A program made the translations under genes and the position numbers. Below the pieces are notes generated by a model that was not told the origin of the DNA, did not search any database, and saw nothing but the letters and a program-made list of their open reading frames with translations. Below, in pieces: positions 34,607 to 43,011 of a DNA stretch of 64,000 nucleotides (positions are counted from its first letter, which is position 1; each line of letters begins with the position of its first letter). Source of the DNA: an uncultured Prevotella sp. (GTDB lineage Bacteria; Bacteroidota; Bacteroidia; Bacteroidales; Bacteroidaceae); assembly GCA_934217675.1 (NCBI GenBank), contig CAKQCV010000004.1, forward strand, positions 1-64,000. Direction: 5' to 3'.

Positions 34607-35356
34607 ATGCAGAGATATTTTATATATTTAAGTTACGACGGTACAAACTATCATGGGTGGCAAGTGCAGCCAAACGGAAACTCTGTGCAGCAGGAGATGC
34701 AAAAGGCTTTGTCTACACTGTTGCGGCAGAACATGGAGATTGTTGGAGCTGGACGCACTGATGCAGGGGTGCATGCACGTGTGATGGTTGCACATTTTGA
34801 TTTCGACAAAGAACTGGATTGTAGGCAACTTGCATATAAACTGAACAGACTATTGCCGAGAGACATTTCTGTGTGTAAAATTATGCCGGTTGAGGATGGT
34901 ATGCATGCAAGGTTCAGTGCAGTGAAGCGCACTTACCATTATTATGTTCATACACACAAAAATCCGTTCAGTAGATTCTTCTCATGTGAGTTGCATTATG
35001 ATCTTGACTTTGATATGATGAACAAAGCTGCTGCACATCTGTTGGAGTGTAGTGATTTTGCTGCATTCTGTAAAGTGCATACAGATGTGAAAACAACGAT
35101 ATGCAAAGTTACAGAGGCTCAATGGATAGACGATGGGAATGGATGTTGGCATTTCGTTATCTCTGCCGACAGGTTTCTAAGAAATATGGTGCGTGCGGTG
35201 GTAGGAACGCTTGTTGATGTGGGAAGACACAAACTTACATTAGAAGAGTTTAAAGCTGTTGTAGCTGGAAAAAACAGAAGCAACGCGGGAGAAAGCATGC
35301 CGGGTAATGCACTCTTCCTTGAAGAAGTGGTGTATCCTTTCGACAATGTGGAGTAA
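34607..35356 (+). CDS. truA: tRNA pseudouridine(38-40) synthase TruA
   Basis: 249 residues from ATG 34607 (an in-frame TTG precedes it). It isomerises uridine 38-40 in the tRNA anticodon arm. The N-terminal YLSYDGTNYHGWQVQPN, the catalytic GRTDAGVHA with D52, the ARFSAVKRTYHYYVH block and FLRNMVRAVVGTLVDVG are all present, and the length is standard. It follows the kinase/RapZ gene by 73 bases on the same strand. Confidence 0.97.
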   Translation: MQRYFIYLSYDGTNYHGWQVQPNGNSVQQEMQKALSTLLRQNMEIVGAGRTDAGVHARVMVAHFDFDKELDCRQLAYKLNRLLPRDISVCKIMPVEDGMHARFSAVKRTYHYYVHTHKNPFSRFFSCELHYDLDFDMMNKAAAHLLECSDFAAFCKVHTDVKTTICKVTEAQWIDDGNGCWHFVISADRFLRNMVRAVVGTLVDVGRHKLTLEEFKAVVAGKNRSNAGESMPGNALFLEEVVYPFDNVE

Positions 35357-35419
35357 TGGATATTAATAGATTATATTATAAAGAGGATAACATAAACAGT
35401 AAGGATTAAATAAAAGATT

Positions 35420-36337
35420 ATGTGGCTTATTTTAGCTTTTTTATCAGCAACACTTCTTGGATTTTATGATTCGTTCAAAAAAGAGTCGTTGCGCGACAAT
35501 GCCGTTATTCCGGTGTTGTTCCTAAATACGCTTTTTGCGTCGTTGATTTTTCTTCCGTTCATAATATTGTCGTATAACACATCACTGCTCGACAACAGCA
35601 TTTTCCATGTGGCACAAGGTGGATGGGAGGAGCATAAATACATTATCGGAAAAAGTATTATTGTATTGTCATCGTGGATTTTCGGATATTTCGGAATGAA
35701 ACATCTTCCACTTACAATAGTTGGACCTATTAATGCCACACGACCTGTTATGGTGCTTGTTGGAGCATTGCTTGTATTCGGTGAGCGACTGAATGTGTAT
35801 CAATGGATTGGTGTGGCATTGGCTGTGGCATCGTTTTTTATGCTTAGCCGTAGCGGAAAGAAAGAAGGTATAGACTTTAAACACGACAAGTGGATTTATT
35901 TTATTGTGCTTGCTGCTGTGCTTGGTGCAGTAAGCGGATTGTATGACAAATATCTTATGGCACCACGTGAGAGCGGGGGAGTGGGACTTAATAGCATGAT
36001 GGTTCAGAGCTGGTATAATATTTATCAGTGTTTCATGATGCTTGTCATGTTGCTTATAATTTGGTTCCCGAAGCGTAAGGCGTCAACACCTTTTCACTGG
36101 CATTGGGGAATTATTTTTATAAGTGTATTCCTAAGTGCTGCAGATTTTGTGTATTTCTATGCTCTCAGCTTCCCTGATGCAATGATAAGCATAGTTTCTA
36201 TGGTGCGTAGAGGCAGTGTGATAGTGTCGTTCCTGTTTGGAGCTGTGCTCTTGCATGAAAAAAATCTAAAGAGCAAAATGGTTGACTTGTTCCTTGTTCT
36301 ACTTGGAATGGTCTTTTTGTATATTGGAAGCAAATAA
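35420..36337 (+). CDS. EamA/DMT superfamily transporter
   Basis: 305 residues with about ten hydrophobic helices and two EamA repeats, the first ending near residue 140 (VGALLVFGERLNVYQWIGVALAVASFFML) and the second at the C-terminus (GAVLLHEKNLKSKMVDLFLVLLGMVFLYIG). The two matching E-[RK]-L-N/K-x-x-Q/M-x segments are the usual duplication signature. It is an inner-membrane metabolite transporter; the substrate cannot be read. It lies 63 bases after truA, and dapA has its own promoter downstream. Confidence 0.85.
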   Translation: MWLILAFLSATLLGFYDSFKKESLRDNAVIPVLFLNTLFASLIFLPFIILSYNTSLLDNSIFHVAQGGWEEHKYIIGKSIIVLSSWIFGYFGMKHLPLTIVGPINATRPVMVLVGALLVFGERLNVYQWIGVALAVASFFMLSRSGKKEGIDFKHDKWIYFIVLAAVLGAVSGLYDKYLMAPRESGGVGLNSMMVQSWYNIYQCFMMLVMLLIIWFPKRKASTPFHWHWGIIFISVFLSAADFVYFYALSFPDAMISIVSMVRRGSVIVSFLFGAVLLHEKNLKSKMVDLFLVLLGMVFLYIGSK

Positions 36338-36358
36338 TTAAAGCAAATAGCAAAATAT

Positions 36359-36389
36359 TTTGTAATTTGCTTTTAATGTAGTAAATTTG
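36359..36389 (+). promoter_or_regulatory. dapA promoter
   Basis: TTTG (36359-36362), 19 bases, TAAATTTG (36382-36389). It shows that the in-frame ATG at 36387 lies within the -7 box and cannot be the start, supporting ATG 36423. Confidence 0.8.
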
Positions 36390-36422
36390 CAATTAAATTA
36401 TAAACAGAAACACATATTTGTT

Positions 36423-37307
36423 ATGTCGCAAAACATATTCAAGGGTCTTGGTATAGCCCTTATAACTCCATTTACAGCGGCAGGTGCCGTTGATTATACA
36501 GCTTTGAAGAGGCTTGTGGAATACCAGTTGCAGAATGGAGCAGATTTTTTCTGCATTCTTGCTACAACCGGTGAAACACCAACGCTTAGTGAAGAAGAGA
36601 AGCAAAGAATAAAAGATTTGGTGGTTGAAATAGTTGCTGGAAGAGTGCCTATTTTGATGGGATGCGGAGGCAACAGTACGGCTGCCGTTATTGAGGAATT
36701 GCGTACACGCGATTTTTCTGGAATCGATGGAGTGCTTAGTGTTTGTCCTTATTACAATAAACCGTCACAAGAGGGATTGTACCAACATTTCAAGGCTATT
36801 GCGGCAGCTACCGATATGCCTGTGGTGCTGTATAATGTTCCAGGAAGAACGGGAGTTAATTTAAAGGCGGAAACCACAGTACGCCTTGCTCGTGATTGCA
36901 AGAATATTGTTGCTGTGAAGGAGGCAAGTGGCAGTTTGGAACAGATAGACGAGATTATAAAGAACAAGCCTGACTCGTTTGATGTTATCAGCGGTGATGA
37001 TGCCCTTACTTTCCCGATGATTGCCTGTGGGGCTGTTGGTGTGATTTCTGTTATCGGAAACGCTCTGCCTAAGGAATTCTCACGCATGTTGCGATTGGAG
37101 CAGAACGGTGAGTTTGAACCGGCACGCAAGATACATCACAAGTTTACCGATTTGTTCAACCTTTTATTTGTTGACGGTAATCCTGCAGGAGTGAAGGCAA
37201 TGCTTCATGAGATGGGAATGATAGAGAACGTGCTCCGTTTACCACTTGTGCCAACTCGTTTGACAACAATGCAGAAAATCAGCGAGTGCTTGAAGTTCAG
37301 AATATAA
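36423..37307 (+). CDS. dapA: 4-hydroxy-tetrahydrodipicolinate synthase
   Basis: 294 residues from ATG 36423 (MSQNIFKGLG). It condenses pyruvate with aspartate semialdehyde in the lysine and diaminopimelate pathway. The Schiff-base lysine is K166 in VAVKEASGSL, with the catalytic-triad TTGE at 48-51 and Y137 in LYNVPGRTG; PYYNKPSQEGL and GNPAGVKAML complete the family pattern. It ends in a convergent terminator shared with the second M6 protease. Confidence 0.97.
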   Translation: MSQNIFKGLGIALITPFTAAGAVDYTALKRLVEYQLQNGADFFCILATTGETPTLSEEEKQRIKDLVVEIVAGRVPILMGCGGNSTAAVIEELRTRDFSGIDGVLSVCPYYNKPSQEGLYQHFKAIAAATDMPVVLYNVPGRTGVNLKAETTVRLARDCKNIVAVKEASGSLEQIDEIIKNKPDSFDVISGDDALTFPMIACGAVGVISVIGNALPKEFSRMLRLEQNGEFEPARKIHHKFTDLFNLLFVDGNPAGVKAMLHEMGMIENVLRLPLVPTRLTTMQKISECLKFRI

Positions 37308-37318
37308 TAAATTATAAT

Positions 37319-37367
37319 AAGCAAAAGAGGCTGAGTCAGATTCTACATGACTCAGCCTCTTTTGCTT
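37319..37367. terminator. Perfect 20-bp bidirectional terminator
   Basis: AAGCAAAAGAGGCTGAGTCA (37319-37338) and its exact complement (37348-37367) enclose a 9-base loop. The right arm reaches into the stop codon of the M6 protease gene on the other strand, so one structure serves both transcripts. Confidence 0.9.
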
Positions 37368-39252
37368 ATTCTTTCACCATTTTCTTTCCACCTATTATAT
37401 ATATACCTTTGGGTAGAGAGTTTATGTTACTGTTCATTTGGATGCCACTAATACTGTAAACAGGTTTGATTGTTTCCTCAATTGATATATTATTGATTCC
37501 GTCAGTCTTTCCTCCCATAAACTTAAACGACACGATGCCTGTCTCAGAGTTCATGGCTATGTCAGTAATTGGCTTGCTCATCGTTTCTCCTGTATAAGTC
37601 CACGCTTTGATAGGGGTAGAAGTATCAGTCAGCGATATTGTTTTGGCTGTTCCAGGATATAGATCACCAGCAGCTTCAGCCTTATACATGGCATTAGAAA
37701 ATTCCTGTCCCCCATATTTCTCTACAAGTGGTGCATTGATTTCCTTTATCGTTGGGTCACTGCTTTCAGATATAGTCTCACCTATATAATATTCTGATAC
37801 AAAAATTCCGTCAGCAGGCATTAGAGTCATTCGTGGATGCCCTACCGTACTGTTCACCTTGCAGCCTCCAAGACTGAAATAATAGTCGTCGTAATCCACG
37901 TGCGTCACCATCATTCCGCTGCCGAATGCAGACTTGTTCCACCCTTTCTTCTGTATGTTTTCCAAAATGTAATACTCGTGTCCCGACTTGTCCTTGTCGT
38001 TTACGATGCGATAAGCCTTGCCACCTTCAGAAAGCGGTGCAAGCTCAATATTAGACGCCTCATAGAGAGTTTCGATGTCTATCCATCCAAAGCTTTCTCG
38101 TTCCCATGCTGTATATTCTGTAGGGCGGTATCCGTTATAAGTATATTCACCGGCATCCATAAGGCTCCAGTAGTCCATATTCTGGTTGATTAGCTTCTCG
38201 GCAGTGCTACCAGCCGATGGGTATAGGTCTGGTAATCCCATACAATGTGAAAATTCATGACAGAATAGTCCTATGCCATTTATCATCGTGCCGTATGCTG
38301 CATTAGTTTCCGGTGTTCCGTTAAGCTCGTTGTTCACTCCATAGCGTATCAGCTTCTTTCCGTCGAAAGTTTGGTTCACGTTTACAATACCCGATTTCGG
38401 GTGAATGCAGTCTGTGGAGTTTCCGCTTATACTTTGCGAGTATCCTGCATATATGACGTATACAAGGTCAACATTACCGTCACCGTTAGCATCATACTGT
38501 GAAAAATCTATGTCTTCGTCGGCAGCCGAACAAGCATCAGCAAGAAGCCCGTTCATATCCTCCTGCGTAGAATAGCCTGCACCATAGTCTTTAAGCGTTT
38601 TGGTGAGTCTTACCGGACCATACACATCAAATTCTGGTTGGAACTTGCCGAAGCTCATGTCTGAGAAATAGCGTCCAACGCTACCGTAGTTTCCCACGAA
38701 GCCACCTTTGCTGTTGAAATATCCCATTTCTGGGTCATCAGTCTTGTTGAAGAGTTCCTTGCCGTTGAGATATTTGTCAAAAGTCTGTTTAGGATTCACA
38801 ACAGAGAAGTGCACGTCACTGAATTCCACCAATATAACAGGGATTTTCTGTTTTCCGATGTGTGGAAACAGAGTATTGTCTTCCGTCATAGGTTCCCTCT
38901 TGACTTTGTTGGCTTTAGCAATCTGTGCAATGGAACTGAAAAACAGCTTGCGGTCTTGTTTTTTTGCCGCAGCCATTTCCATAGAACTTCTTGATGCAGG
39001 ATTGTGTGCAAGAATTGAAGAAGGCACAAGCTGTCCGTTACCGTTCACTTTAGCTATGAAGAAGTCAGTACCTTTTTGGTAAAGTAGTGTACCGTCAGTT
39101 GCCGTGAAATAGCAGAAGTCTTCGTCACCAAATGCTTTTACTGTAATAGTTGTTCCATCACTCTGTTTTACTGCAGTTGCTCCTTGTTTCATTTTTACAG
39201 CTCCAGCTGTAAGAGTAGAAAATAGTAATGCGGTTAATAGTAGCTTTTTCAT
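37366..39252 (-). CDS. Secreted M6-family metalloprotease (second copy type)
   Basis: 628 residues with a signal peptide (MKKLLLTALLFSTLTAGAVKM). An N-terminal propeptide-like region shares YxxxTxxGxxL and FCYFTATDGTLLY features with the protease at 9564-12899. The zinc motif HEFSHCMGLPD begins at H332 (HExxHxxGxxD), preceded by the Ca-site-like DFSQYDANGDGNVD. The tail (PVYSISGIQM, then LPKGIYIIGGKKMVKE) is a T9SS-type sorting sequence. It is much shorter than the 1111-residue relative, lacking the cleaved-adhesin-like module. It lies 14 bases after the HD-domain gene, a probable two-gene transcript. Substrate unknown. Confidence 0.9.
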   Translation of the reverse strand: MKKLLLTALLFSTLTAGAVKMKQGATAVKQSDGTTITVKAFGDEDFCYFTATDGTLLYQKGTDFFIAKVNGNGQLVPSSILAHNPASRSSMEMAAAKKQDRKLFFSSIAQIAKANKVKREPMTEDNTLFPHIGKQKIPVILVEFSDVHFSVVNPKQTFDKYLNGKELFNKTDDPEMGYFNSKGGFVGNYGSVGRYFSDMSFGKFQPEFDVYGPVRLTKTLKDYGAGYSTQEDMNGLLADACSAADEDIDFSQYDANGDGNVDLVYVIYAGYSQSISGNSTDCIHPKSGIVNVNQTFDGKKLIRYGVNNELNGTPETNAAYGTMINGIGLFCHEFSHCMGLPDLYPSAGSTAEKLINQNMDYWSLMDAGEYTYNGYRPTEYTAWERESFGWIDIETLYEASNIELAPLSEGGKAYRIVNDKDKSGHEYYILENIQKKGWNKSAFGSGMMVTHVDYDDYYFSLGGCKVNSTVGHPRMTLMPADGIFVSEYYIGETISESSDPTIKEINAPLVEKYGGQEFSNAMYKAEAAGDLYPGTAKTISLTDTSTPIKAWTYTGETMSKPITDIAMNSETGIVSFKFMGGKTDGINNISIEETIKPVYSISGIQMNSNINSLPKGIYIIGGKKMVKE

Positions 39253-39266
39253 TCTTTTATGTTGTT

Positions 39267-39920
39267 TTATTTATCCTGTGCCTTTATATTCTCGATTTCA
39301 TTAAAGATCCTGTCAAATATAGAGCGCAGCTTTTGTGGTTGATTAATGTATTCTCTTATTACTTTTAATTTCTTTTCATTCTCGCCTCCAGGAATCCATA
39401 GTTTTATGTAGCCTGTATTTGAATATTTGTTTTTCAAGTGCTCGTTGAACCTTTTCCATTGATTTTCCTTCGACATTTCAGGATAGTGGTCATACCCATA
39501 GAGAATAGTGCGTCTGAACACAGTTTCTGGGTCTAACACCCTGTCGGCTTCAGCCACTATTTTCCCATAGATGCTTCTTGGTGCATGCGAAGCCGATGCT
39601 CTGTGGTCTTCCACGGCCTCTTTCATGATTTTTATTTGTTCAGCATTAAACCATTTTCTTAATCGTGTGTCGGCGAGCAATATTTTTCCGCTTGTTATAT
39701 GGTGTATGGCGCGTGGTCCTTCCAACCCTAAGTCGTGATAAGCAGCTGTTACGTATGCCATATTGATGTTGGCACCAATTTTACGTGCCAAGTCAAGAGA
39801 GTTTTTGATTACTTCGTTCACATGCCCCAGGCGGTGAGCTTGGTCAAAGGCAGAATATCGTGGAAGAATTTCTGTCTCAATAAACTCCATTAGATCTAAA
39901 CTTACATTATTGTCAATCAT
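39267..39920 (-). CDS. HD-domain metal-dependent phosphohydrolase-like protein
   Basis: 217 residues, soluble, no signal. The HD signature is present: an early His (HRLGHVNEV), then AAYHDLGLEG with the His-Asp pair, the H in VEDHRASASHAPRS, and a late Asp in IVAEADRVLD. This fits small YedJ- or PA4606-type HD hydrolases that act on nucleotides or phosphate esters; the substrate is unknown. The C-terminal 60 residues are basic and helical (KLKVIREYINQPQKLRSIF). It has its own promoter at 40007-40037 and leads into the M6 protease gene. Confidence 0.85.
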   Translation of the reverse strand: MIDNNVSLDLMEFIETEILPRYSAFDQAHRLGHVNEVIKNSLDLARKIGANINMAYVTAAYHDLGLEGPRAIHHITSGKILLADTRLRKWFNAEQIKIMKEAVEDHRASASHAPRSIYGKIVAEADRVLDPETVFRRTILYGYDHYPEMSKENQWKRFNEHLKNKYSNTGYIKLWIPGGENEKKLKVIREYINQPQKLRSIFDRIFNEIENIKAQDK

Positions 39921-40006
39921 GTAAATAAGCTCTTGTTTTATATAAGTATTTGCAAGTTATACAGAAAAATTTCTTTTCTTCTTCCTGCTTGATTCAATTT
40001 TATTTG

Positions 40007-40037
40007 CAAATATACAATTTAATGTTTATTTTTGCAA
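40007..40037 (-). promoter_or_regulatory. Promoter of the HD-domain gene
   Basis: On the minus strand TTG (complement of 40035-40037), 20 bases, TATATTTG (complement of 40007-40014). It predicts a leader of about 80 nt. Confidence 0.65.
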
Positions 40038-40139
40038 GATGTTCAGCGCTTTTGCGTTGTTTTTTATATGTGTATTTGATTATTGTATTGAGATACAAGT
40101 TGTTGGCATTGTTTGCCAATTTGGGATAGACTAAAAGCA

Positions 40140-41039
40140 ATGGAGAAAAATATAGTTAATAAGAATTCCTTTATGGCATGGGTTCTTGCAGCTCGTCCGA
40201 AAACACTGACAGGGGCATCTGTTCCTGTAATGATAGGATTGTCTATGGCATGGGCAGATTTTGGTTCGTTATGCTTTAAAGCGTTACCTGCCGTATTGTG
40301 CTTTATGTTTGCTTTCGTTATGCAGATAGATGCTAATTTTATAAATGACTATTTTGATTATATCAGTGGTAAGGACGATGACAAGCGTCTTGGTCCGCCA
40401 CGTGCTTGTGCGATGGGGTGGATAGATGTAAAGAGAATGAAAATTGGAATACTTGCAACTACTATTCTTGCATGTGTCATTGGATTACCGCTGGTTCTGT
40501 ATGGCGGATTGGAGATGATAGCAATTGGGGCGTTGTGTGTAGTTTTCTGTTTCCTTTACACAACATTGTTGGCTTCTCATGGGCTTGGAGACTTGCTCGT
40601 ATTGGTGTTTTTCGGTGTTGTGCCAGTATGTGCCACATATTATTTGCAGACAGGCACTTGCTCTTGGACTGTGCTGATGGCTTCGATAGCATGTGGCTTG
40701 GTTATTGATACATTGTTGGTTGTAAATAATTACAGGGATATAGATAATGATCGCAGCTCAGGGAAAAACACTTTGATTGTGAAAATTGGCAGCAAAGGCG
40801 GCAGACTACTTTATTTGTTCCTTGGTGTTGTGGCATTTTTTATCGGATTTGTATTTATAGATAAGGCACCATCAGCTTTTGTATTGCAAAGTATTTATAT
40901 GATAATGCATATAAGAGCATACAAGAAGATGGTGAGAATAAACAAGGGTAGAAATTTGAATTTAGTTCTTGCCGATACAGCACGAAATATGTTTATCTAC
41001 GGACTGACAGTATCAATAGGCTTGTTATGGTGGTCATAG
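40140..41039 (+). CDS. menA: 1,4-dihydroxy-2-naphthoate polyprenyltransferase
   Basis: 299 residues from ATG 40140 (MEKNIVNKNSFMAWVLAARPKTL). It attaches the prenyl tail in menaquinone synthesis at the inner membrane. The two Asp-rich motifs of the UbiA superfamily are NDYFDYISGKDD (about residues 71-82) and NNYRDIDNDRSSGK (about 199-212); eight or nine hydrophobic helices are visible. ARPKTLTGASVPV is the typical MenA N-terminus. An upstream in-frame non-ATG start at 40113 is not supported. Followed by DUF4494 after 40 bases. Confidence 0.94.
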   Translation: MEKNIVNKNSFMAWVLAARPKTLTGASVPVMIGLSMAWADFGSLCFKALPAVLCFMFAFVMQIDANFINDYFDYISGKDDDKRLGPPRACAMGWIDVKRMKIGILATTILACVIGLPLVLYGGLEMIAIGALCVVFCFLYTTLLASHGLGDLLVLVFFGVVPVCATYYLQTGTCSWTVLMASIACGLVIDTLLVVNNYRDIDNDRSSGKNTLIVKIGSKGGRLLYLFLGVVAFFIGFVFIDKAPSAFVLQSIYMIMHIRAYKKMVRINKGRNLNLVLADTARNMFIYGLTVSIGLLWWS

Positions 41040-41079
41040 ATTTTAATTATAAAAATATATATAAATTAGAAAAGAAAAA

Positions 41080-41616
41080 ATGAGAACAAGAACATCTACA
41101 TGGTTTGAGTGTAAAATCCGTTATGAGAAAATGATGGAAGACGGAACACAGAAGAAAGTTACAGAACTGTATGTTGTAGACGCACTTAGCTTTACAGAGG
41201 CTGAGGCTGCTATAATAGACGAGATGTCTGCCTATATAAGTGGAGAGTTTGAGGTAAGAGACATTAAAAAAGCTCCTTATGGAGAGATTTTCTTTAGCGA
41301 TGAACCTAATGCAGACAGATGGTATAAGGCTAAGCTTCAGTTTATTACCATTGATGAGAAGACGGAGAAAGAGAAACGCAGCACAGTAAACTATCTTGTT
41401 CATGCAGGTGGCTTCAATGGCGCAGTGCATAATATAGACGAGGTTATGGGTAAGACTATGATTGATTATGTTATCTCTTCAGTGGCAGAAACACAGATTA
41501 TGGATGTGTTTGAGCATGGAGCTGATATGAAGACAAAGCAGCCTGAAGCTAATGATGTTCCAGAATATGAACAGCAAGATGCTCAGTCGGATGAGGCTTC
41601 AGCTCCACAAGAATAG
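41080..41616 (+). CDS. DUF4494 family protein
   Basis: 178 residues, soluble and acidic. The N-terminus RTSTWFECKIRYEKMMEDGTQKKVTELYVVDALSFTEAEA matches my memory of DUF4494, a short Bacteroidota-only family. About 155 residues are conserved in pattern; the last 25 are low-complexity and acidic (YEQQDAQSDEASAPQE). No catalytic motif is visible and no function is known to me. It lies between menA and a YggS-type gene, a combination that looks like co-transcription. Confidence 0.85.
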   Translation: MRTRTSTWFECKIRYEKMMEDGTQKKVTELYVVDALSFTEAEAAIIDEMSAYISGEFEVRDIKKAPYGEIFFSDEPNADRWYKAKLQFITIDEKTEKEKRSTVNYLVHAGGFNGAVHNIDEVMGKTMIDYVISSVAETQIMDVFEHGADMKTKQPEANDVPEYEQQDAQSDEASAPQE

Positions 41617-41628
41617 TTTTTTATGTAC

Positions 41629-41663
41629 TTTATTCCCGTGCTGATTCAAGGTGCGGGAATAAA
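41629..41663 (+). terminator. Hairpin between DUF4494 and the YggS-type gene
   Basis: TTTATTCCCG (41629-41638) pairs perfectly with CGGGAATAAA (41654-41663). There is no T run behind it, so it may be an attenuator or processing site rather than a full stop. Confidence 0.45.
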
Positions 41664-41680
41664 ATAAACAATATATTACT

Positions 41681-42355
41681 ATGGATTACGATGTAGCAAA
41701 AAACTTGCACGAAGTGTTAGACAGTCTTCCTAAAGGGGTAAAGCTTGTAGCTGTCAGCAAATTTCATCCTAACGAATATCTTCGGGCTGCCTATGATGAA
41801 GGTCAGCGCATATTTGGTGAAAGCCATGAACAGGAATTGTCAAAGAAGCATGACACCATGCCAACAGATATAAAATGGCATTTCATAGGTCACCTTCAAA
41901 CAAACAAAGTGAAGTATATAGCTCCATATATAGATATGATAGAGGCTGTTGATTCGCTGAAGTTAATGAAAGAGATTGATAAGCAAGCAGCAAAAAACAA
42001 TCGTGTAATAAATATTCTTCTTGAGCTTCACATAGCCCAAGAGGCTACGAAATATGGTTTGACGTTGGATGCTTGTCGTCAGTTGCTTTCTTCTGGAGAA
42101 TGGAGAGAGCTGGGTAATGTCAGAATATGTGGACTCATGATGATGGCGTCAAATACCGATGATGAGCAGCAGATAAGGCATGAGTTTACAGTAGCAGCAG
42201 ATTTTTTTGATGAGATAAAGGCAAAATATTTTGCCGATGATGATTGCTTCTGTGAGCGTTCATGGGGTATGAGCCATGATTATAGGATTGCCGTGGAGTG
42301 TTGTAGCACCATGGTTAGAGTCGGAACAACAATATTCGGTCCGAGGGTATATTGA
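41681..42355 (+). CDS. YggS/PLPBP-type pyridoxal phosphate homeostasis protein
   Basis: 224 residues. It binds pyridoxal phosphate and balances B6 vitamers and amino acid pools; no catalytic reaction is established. The PLP-lysine is K27 in VAVSKFHP. Also seen are FGESHEQEL, KWHFIGHLQTNKVKYI (a hallmark) and CGLMMMAS, with the phosphate-site MSHDYRIAVECCSTMVRVGTTIFG at the C-terminus. The usual MGMS-D--- pattern reads WGMSHDY here. A strong terminator follows. Confidence 0.94.
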   Translation: MDYDVAKNLHEVLDSLPKGVKLVAVSKFHPNEYLRAAYDEGQRIFGESHEQELSKKHDTMPTDIKWHFIGHLQTNKVKYIAPYIDMIEAVDSLKLMKEIDKQAAKNNRVINILLELHIAQEATKYGLTLDACRQLLSSGEWRELGNVRICGLMMMASNTDDEQQIRHEFTVAADFFDEIKAKYFADDDCFCERSWGMSHDYRIAVECCSTMVRVGTTIFGPRVY

Positions 42356-42364
42356 TTATCATAT

Positions 42365-42417
42365 AAAAAACAGTGTGACAACGCTTGCTTGTTTCAAATC
42401 GTGTCACACTGTTTTTT
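42365..42417 (+). terminator. Terminator after the YggS-type gene
   Basis: AAAAAACAGTGTGACA and TGTCACACTGTTTTTT form a perfect 16-bp stem with a 21-base loop and a T run. Confidence 0.9.
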
Positions 42418-42450
42418 TTTGTTTTCTATAGTAGGTATAGAGATACAAAA

Positions 42451-42477
42451 AAGTCGTAGGACTTAGTCCCACGACTT
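42451..42477 (-). terminator. Terminator of the small lipoprotein gene
   Basis: AAGTCGT-A-GGAC, loop TTA, GTCC-C-ACGACTT; on the minus strand it is followed by six Ts. It lies 31 bases past the stop codon. Confidence 0.8.
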
Positions 42478-42508
42478 ACTTTCTTCTTTTAAGTTCGCTT
42501 TCGCTTGA

Positions 42509-42676
42509 TTACTTAACAGAATCAGTAGCTGCAGAATCAACAACAGCAGTAGTGTCAGCTGCAGAATCAACTGCTACAGTGTCAGAATCAGCTGCGTTAG
42601 ATTTCTCTGTCTTGTTACCACATGATGCGAAAGAGATAGCTGCAATAGCTACGAACATTAAAACTAATTTTTTCAT
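42509..42676 (-). CDS. Small Ala/Asp/Ser-rich lipoprotein (55 residues)
   Basis: ATG (complement of 42674-42676) to TAA (complement of 42509-42511). MKKLVLMFVAIAAISFASCGN is a lipoprotein signal with lipobox FASC. The mature part is about 37 residues of low-complexity repeat: ADSDTVAVDSAADTTAV, then VDSAATDSVK, built from [VA]-D-S-A-A and D-[ST]-V/T units. Its own -7 box (42728-42735) and terminator (42451-42477) confirm a real transcription unit. It is probably anchored in an envelope membrane; function unknown. Similar tiny acidic lipoproteins are common in Prevotella as far as I remember. Confidence 0.85.
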   Translation of the reverse strand: MKKLVLMFVAIAAISFASCGNKTEKSNAADSDTVAVDSAADTTAVVDSAATDSVK

Positions 42677-43011
42677 TTTCTTTGCTTTTTAAATCTGTAA
42701 AACAATCATTTGTTTATTAAAACGCTGCAAAGGTAAGTAATTTTCTGATACGTTGTTCACTTTTTTAGTGTTTTTTTTGCCCTCTTTTTGTAACTTTTTT
42801 ATAAGTGGCTGATATATTGATAAATACAAAGCAGAATAGAGTGTTAAATAATATAAATGCTTTTATTTGCTGTTGTAATCGTATGCTTTGTCACTATATT
42901 TTCGTACCTTTGCCAATGAAAAGCTGTGATGCCTATGCTTATTATAATAAGGTGTAGATGCAAGGCACATTACTAATTTTATGTTTTAGATAAATAAAAA
43001 CAAATCGCTAT
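42677..43011. promoter_or_regulatory. Divergent promoter region, lipoprotein and mtaB
   Basis: TACCTTTG on the minus strand (complement of 42728-42735) serves the lipoprotein gene. TACCTTTG at 42905-42912 on the plus strand serves mtaB, giving a leader of about 90 nt. Neither has a good TTTG at -33. Apart from AT-rich sequence and T runs I see nothing else in this spacer. Confidence 0.5.
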
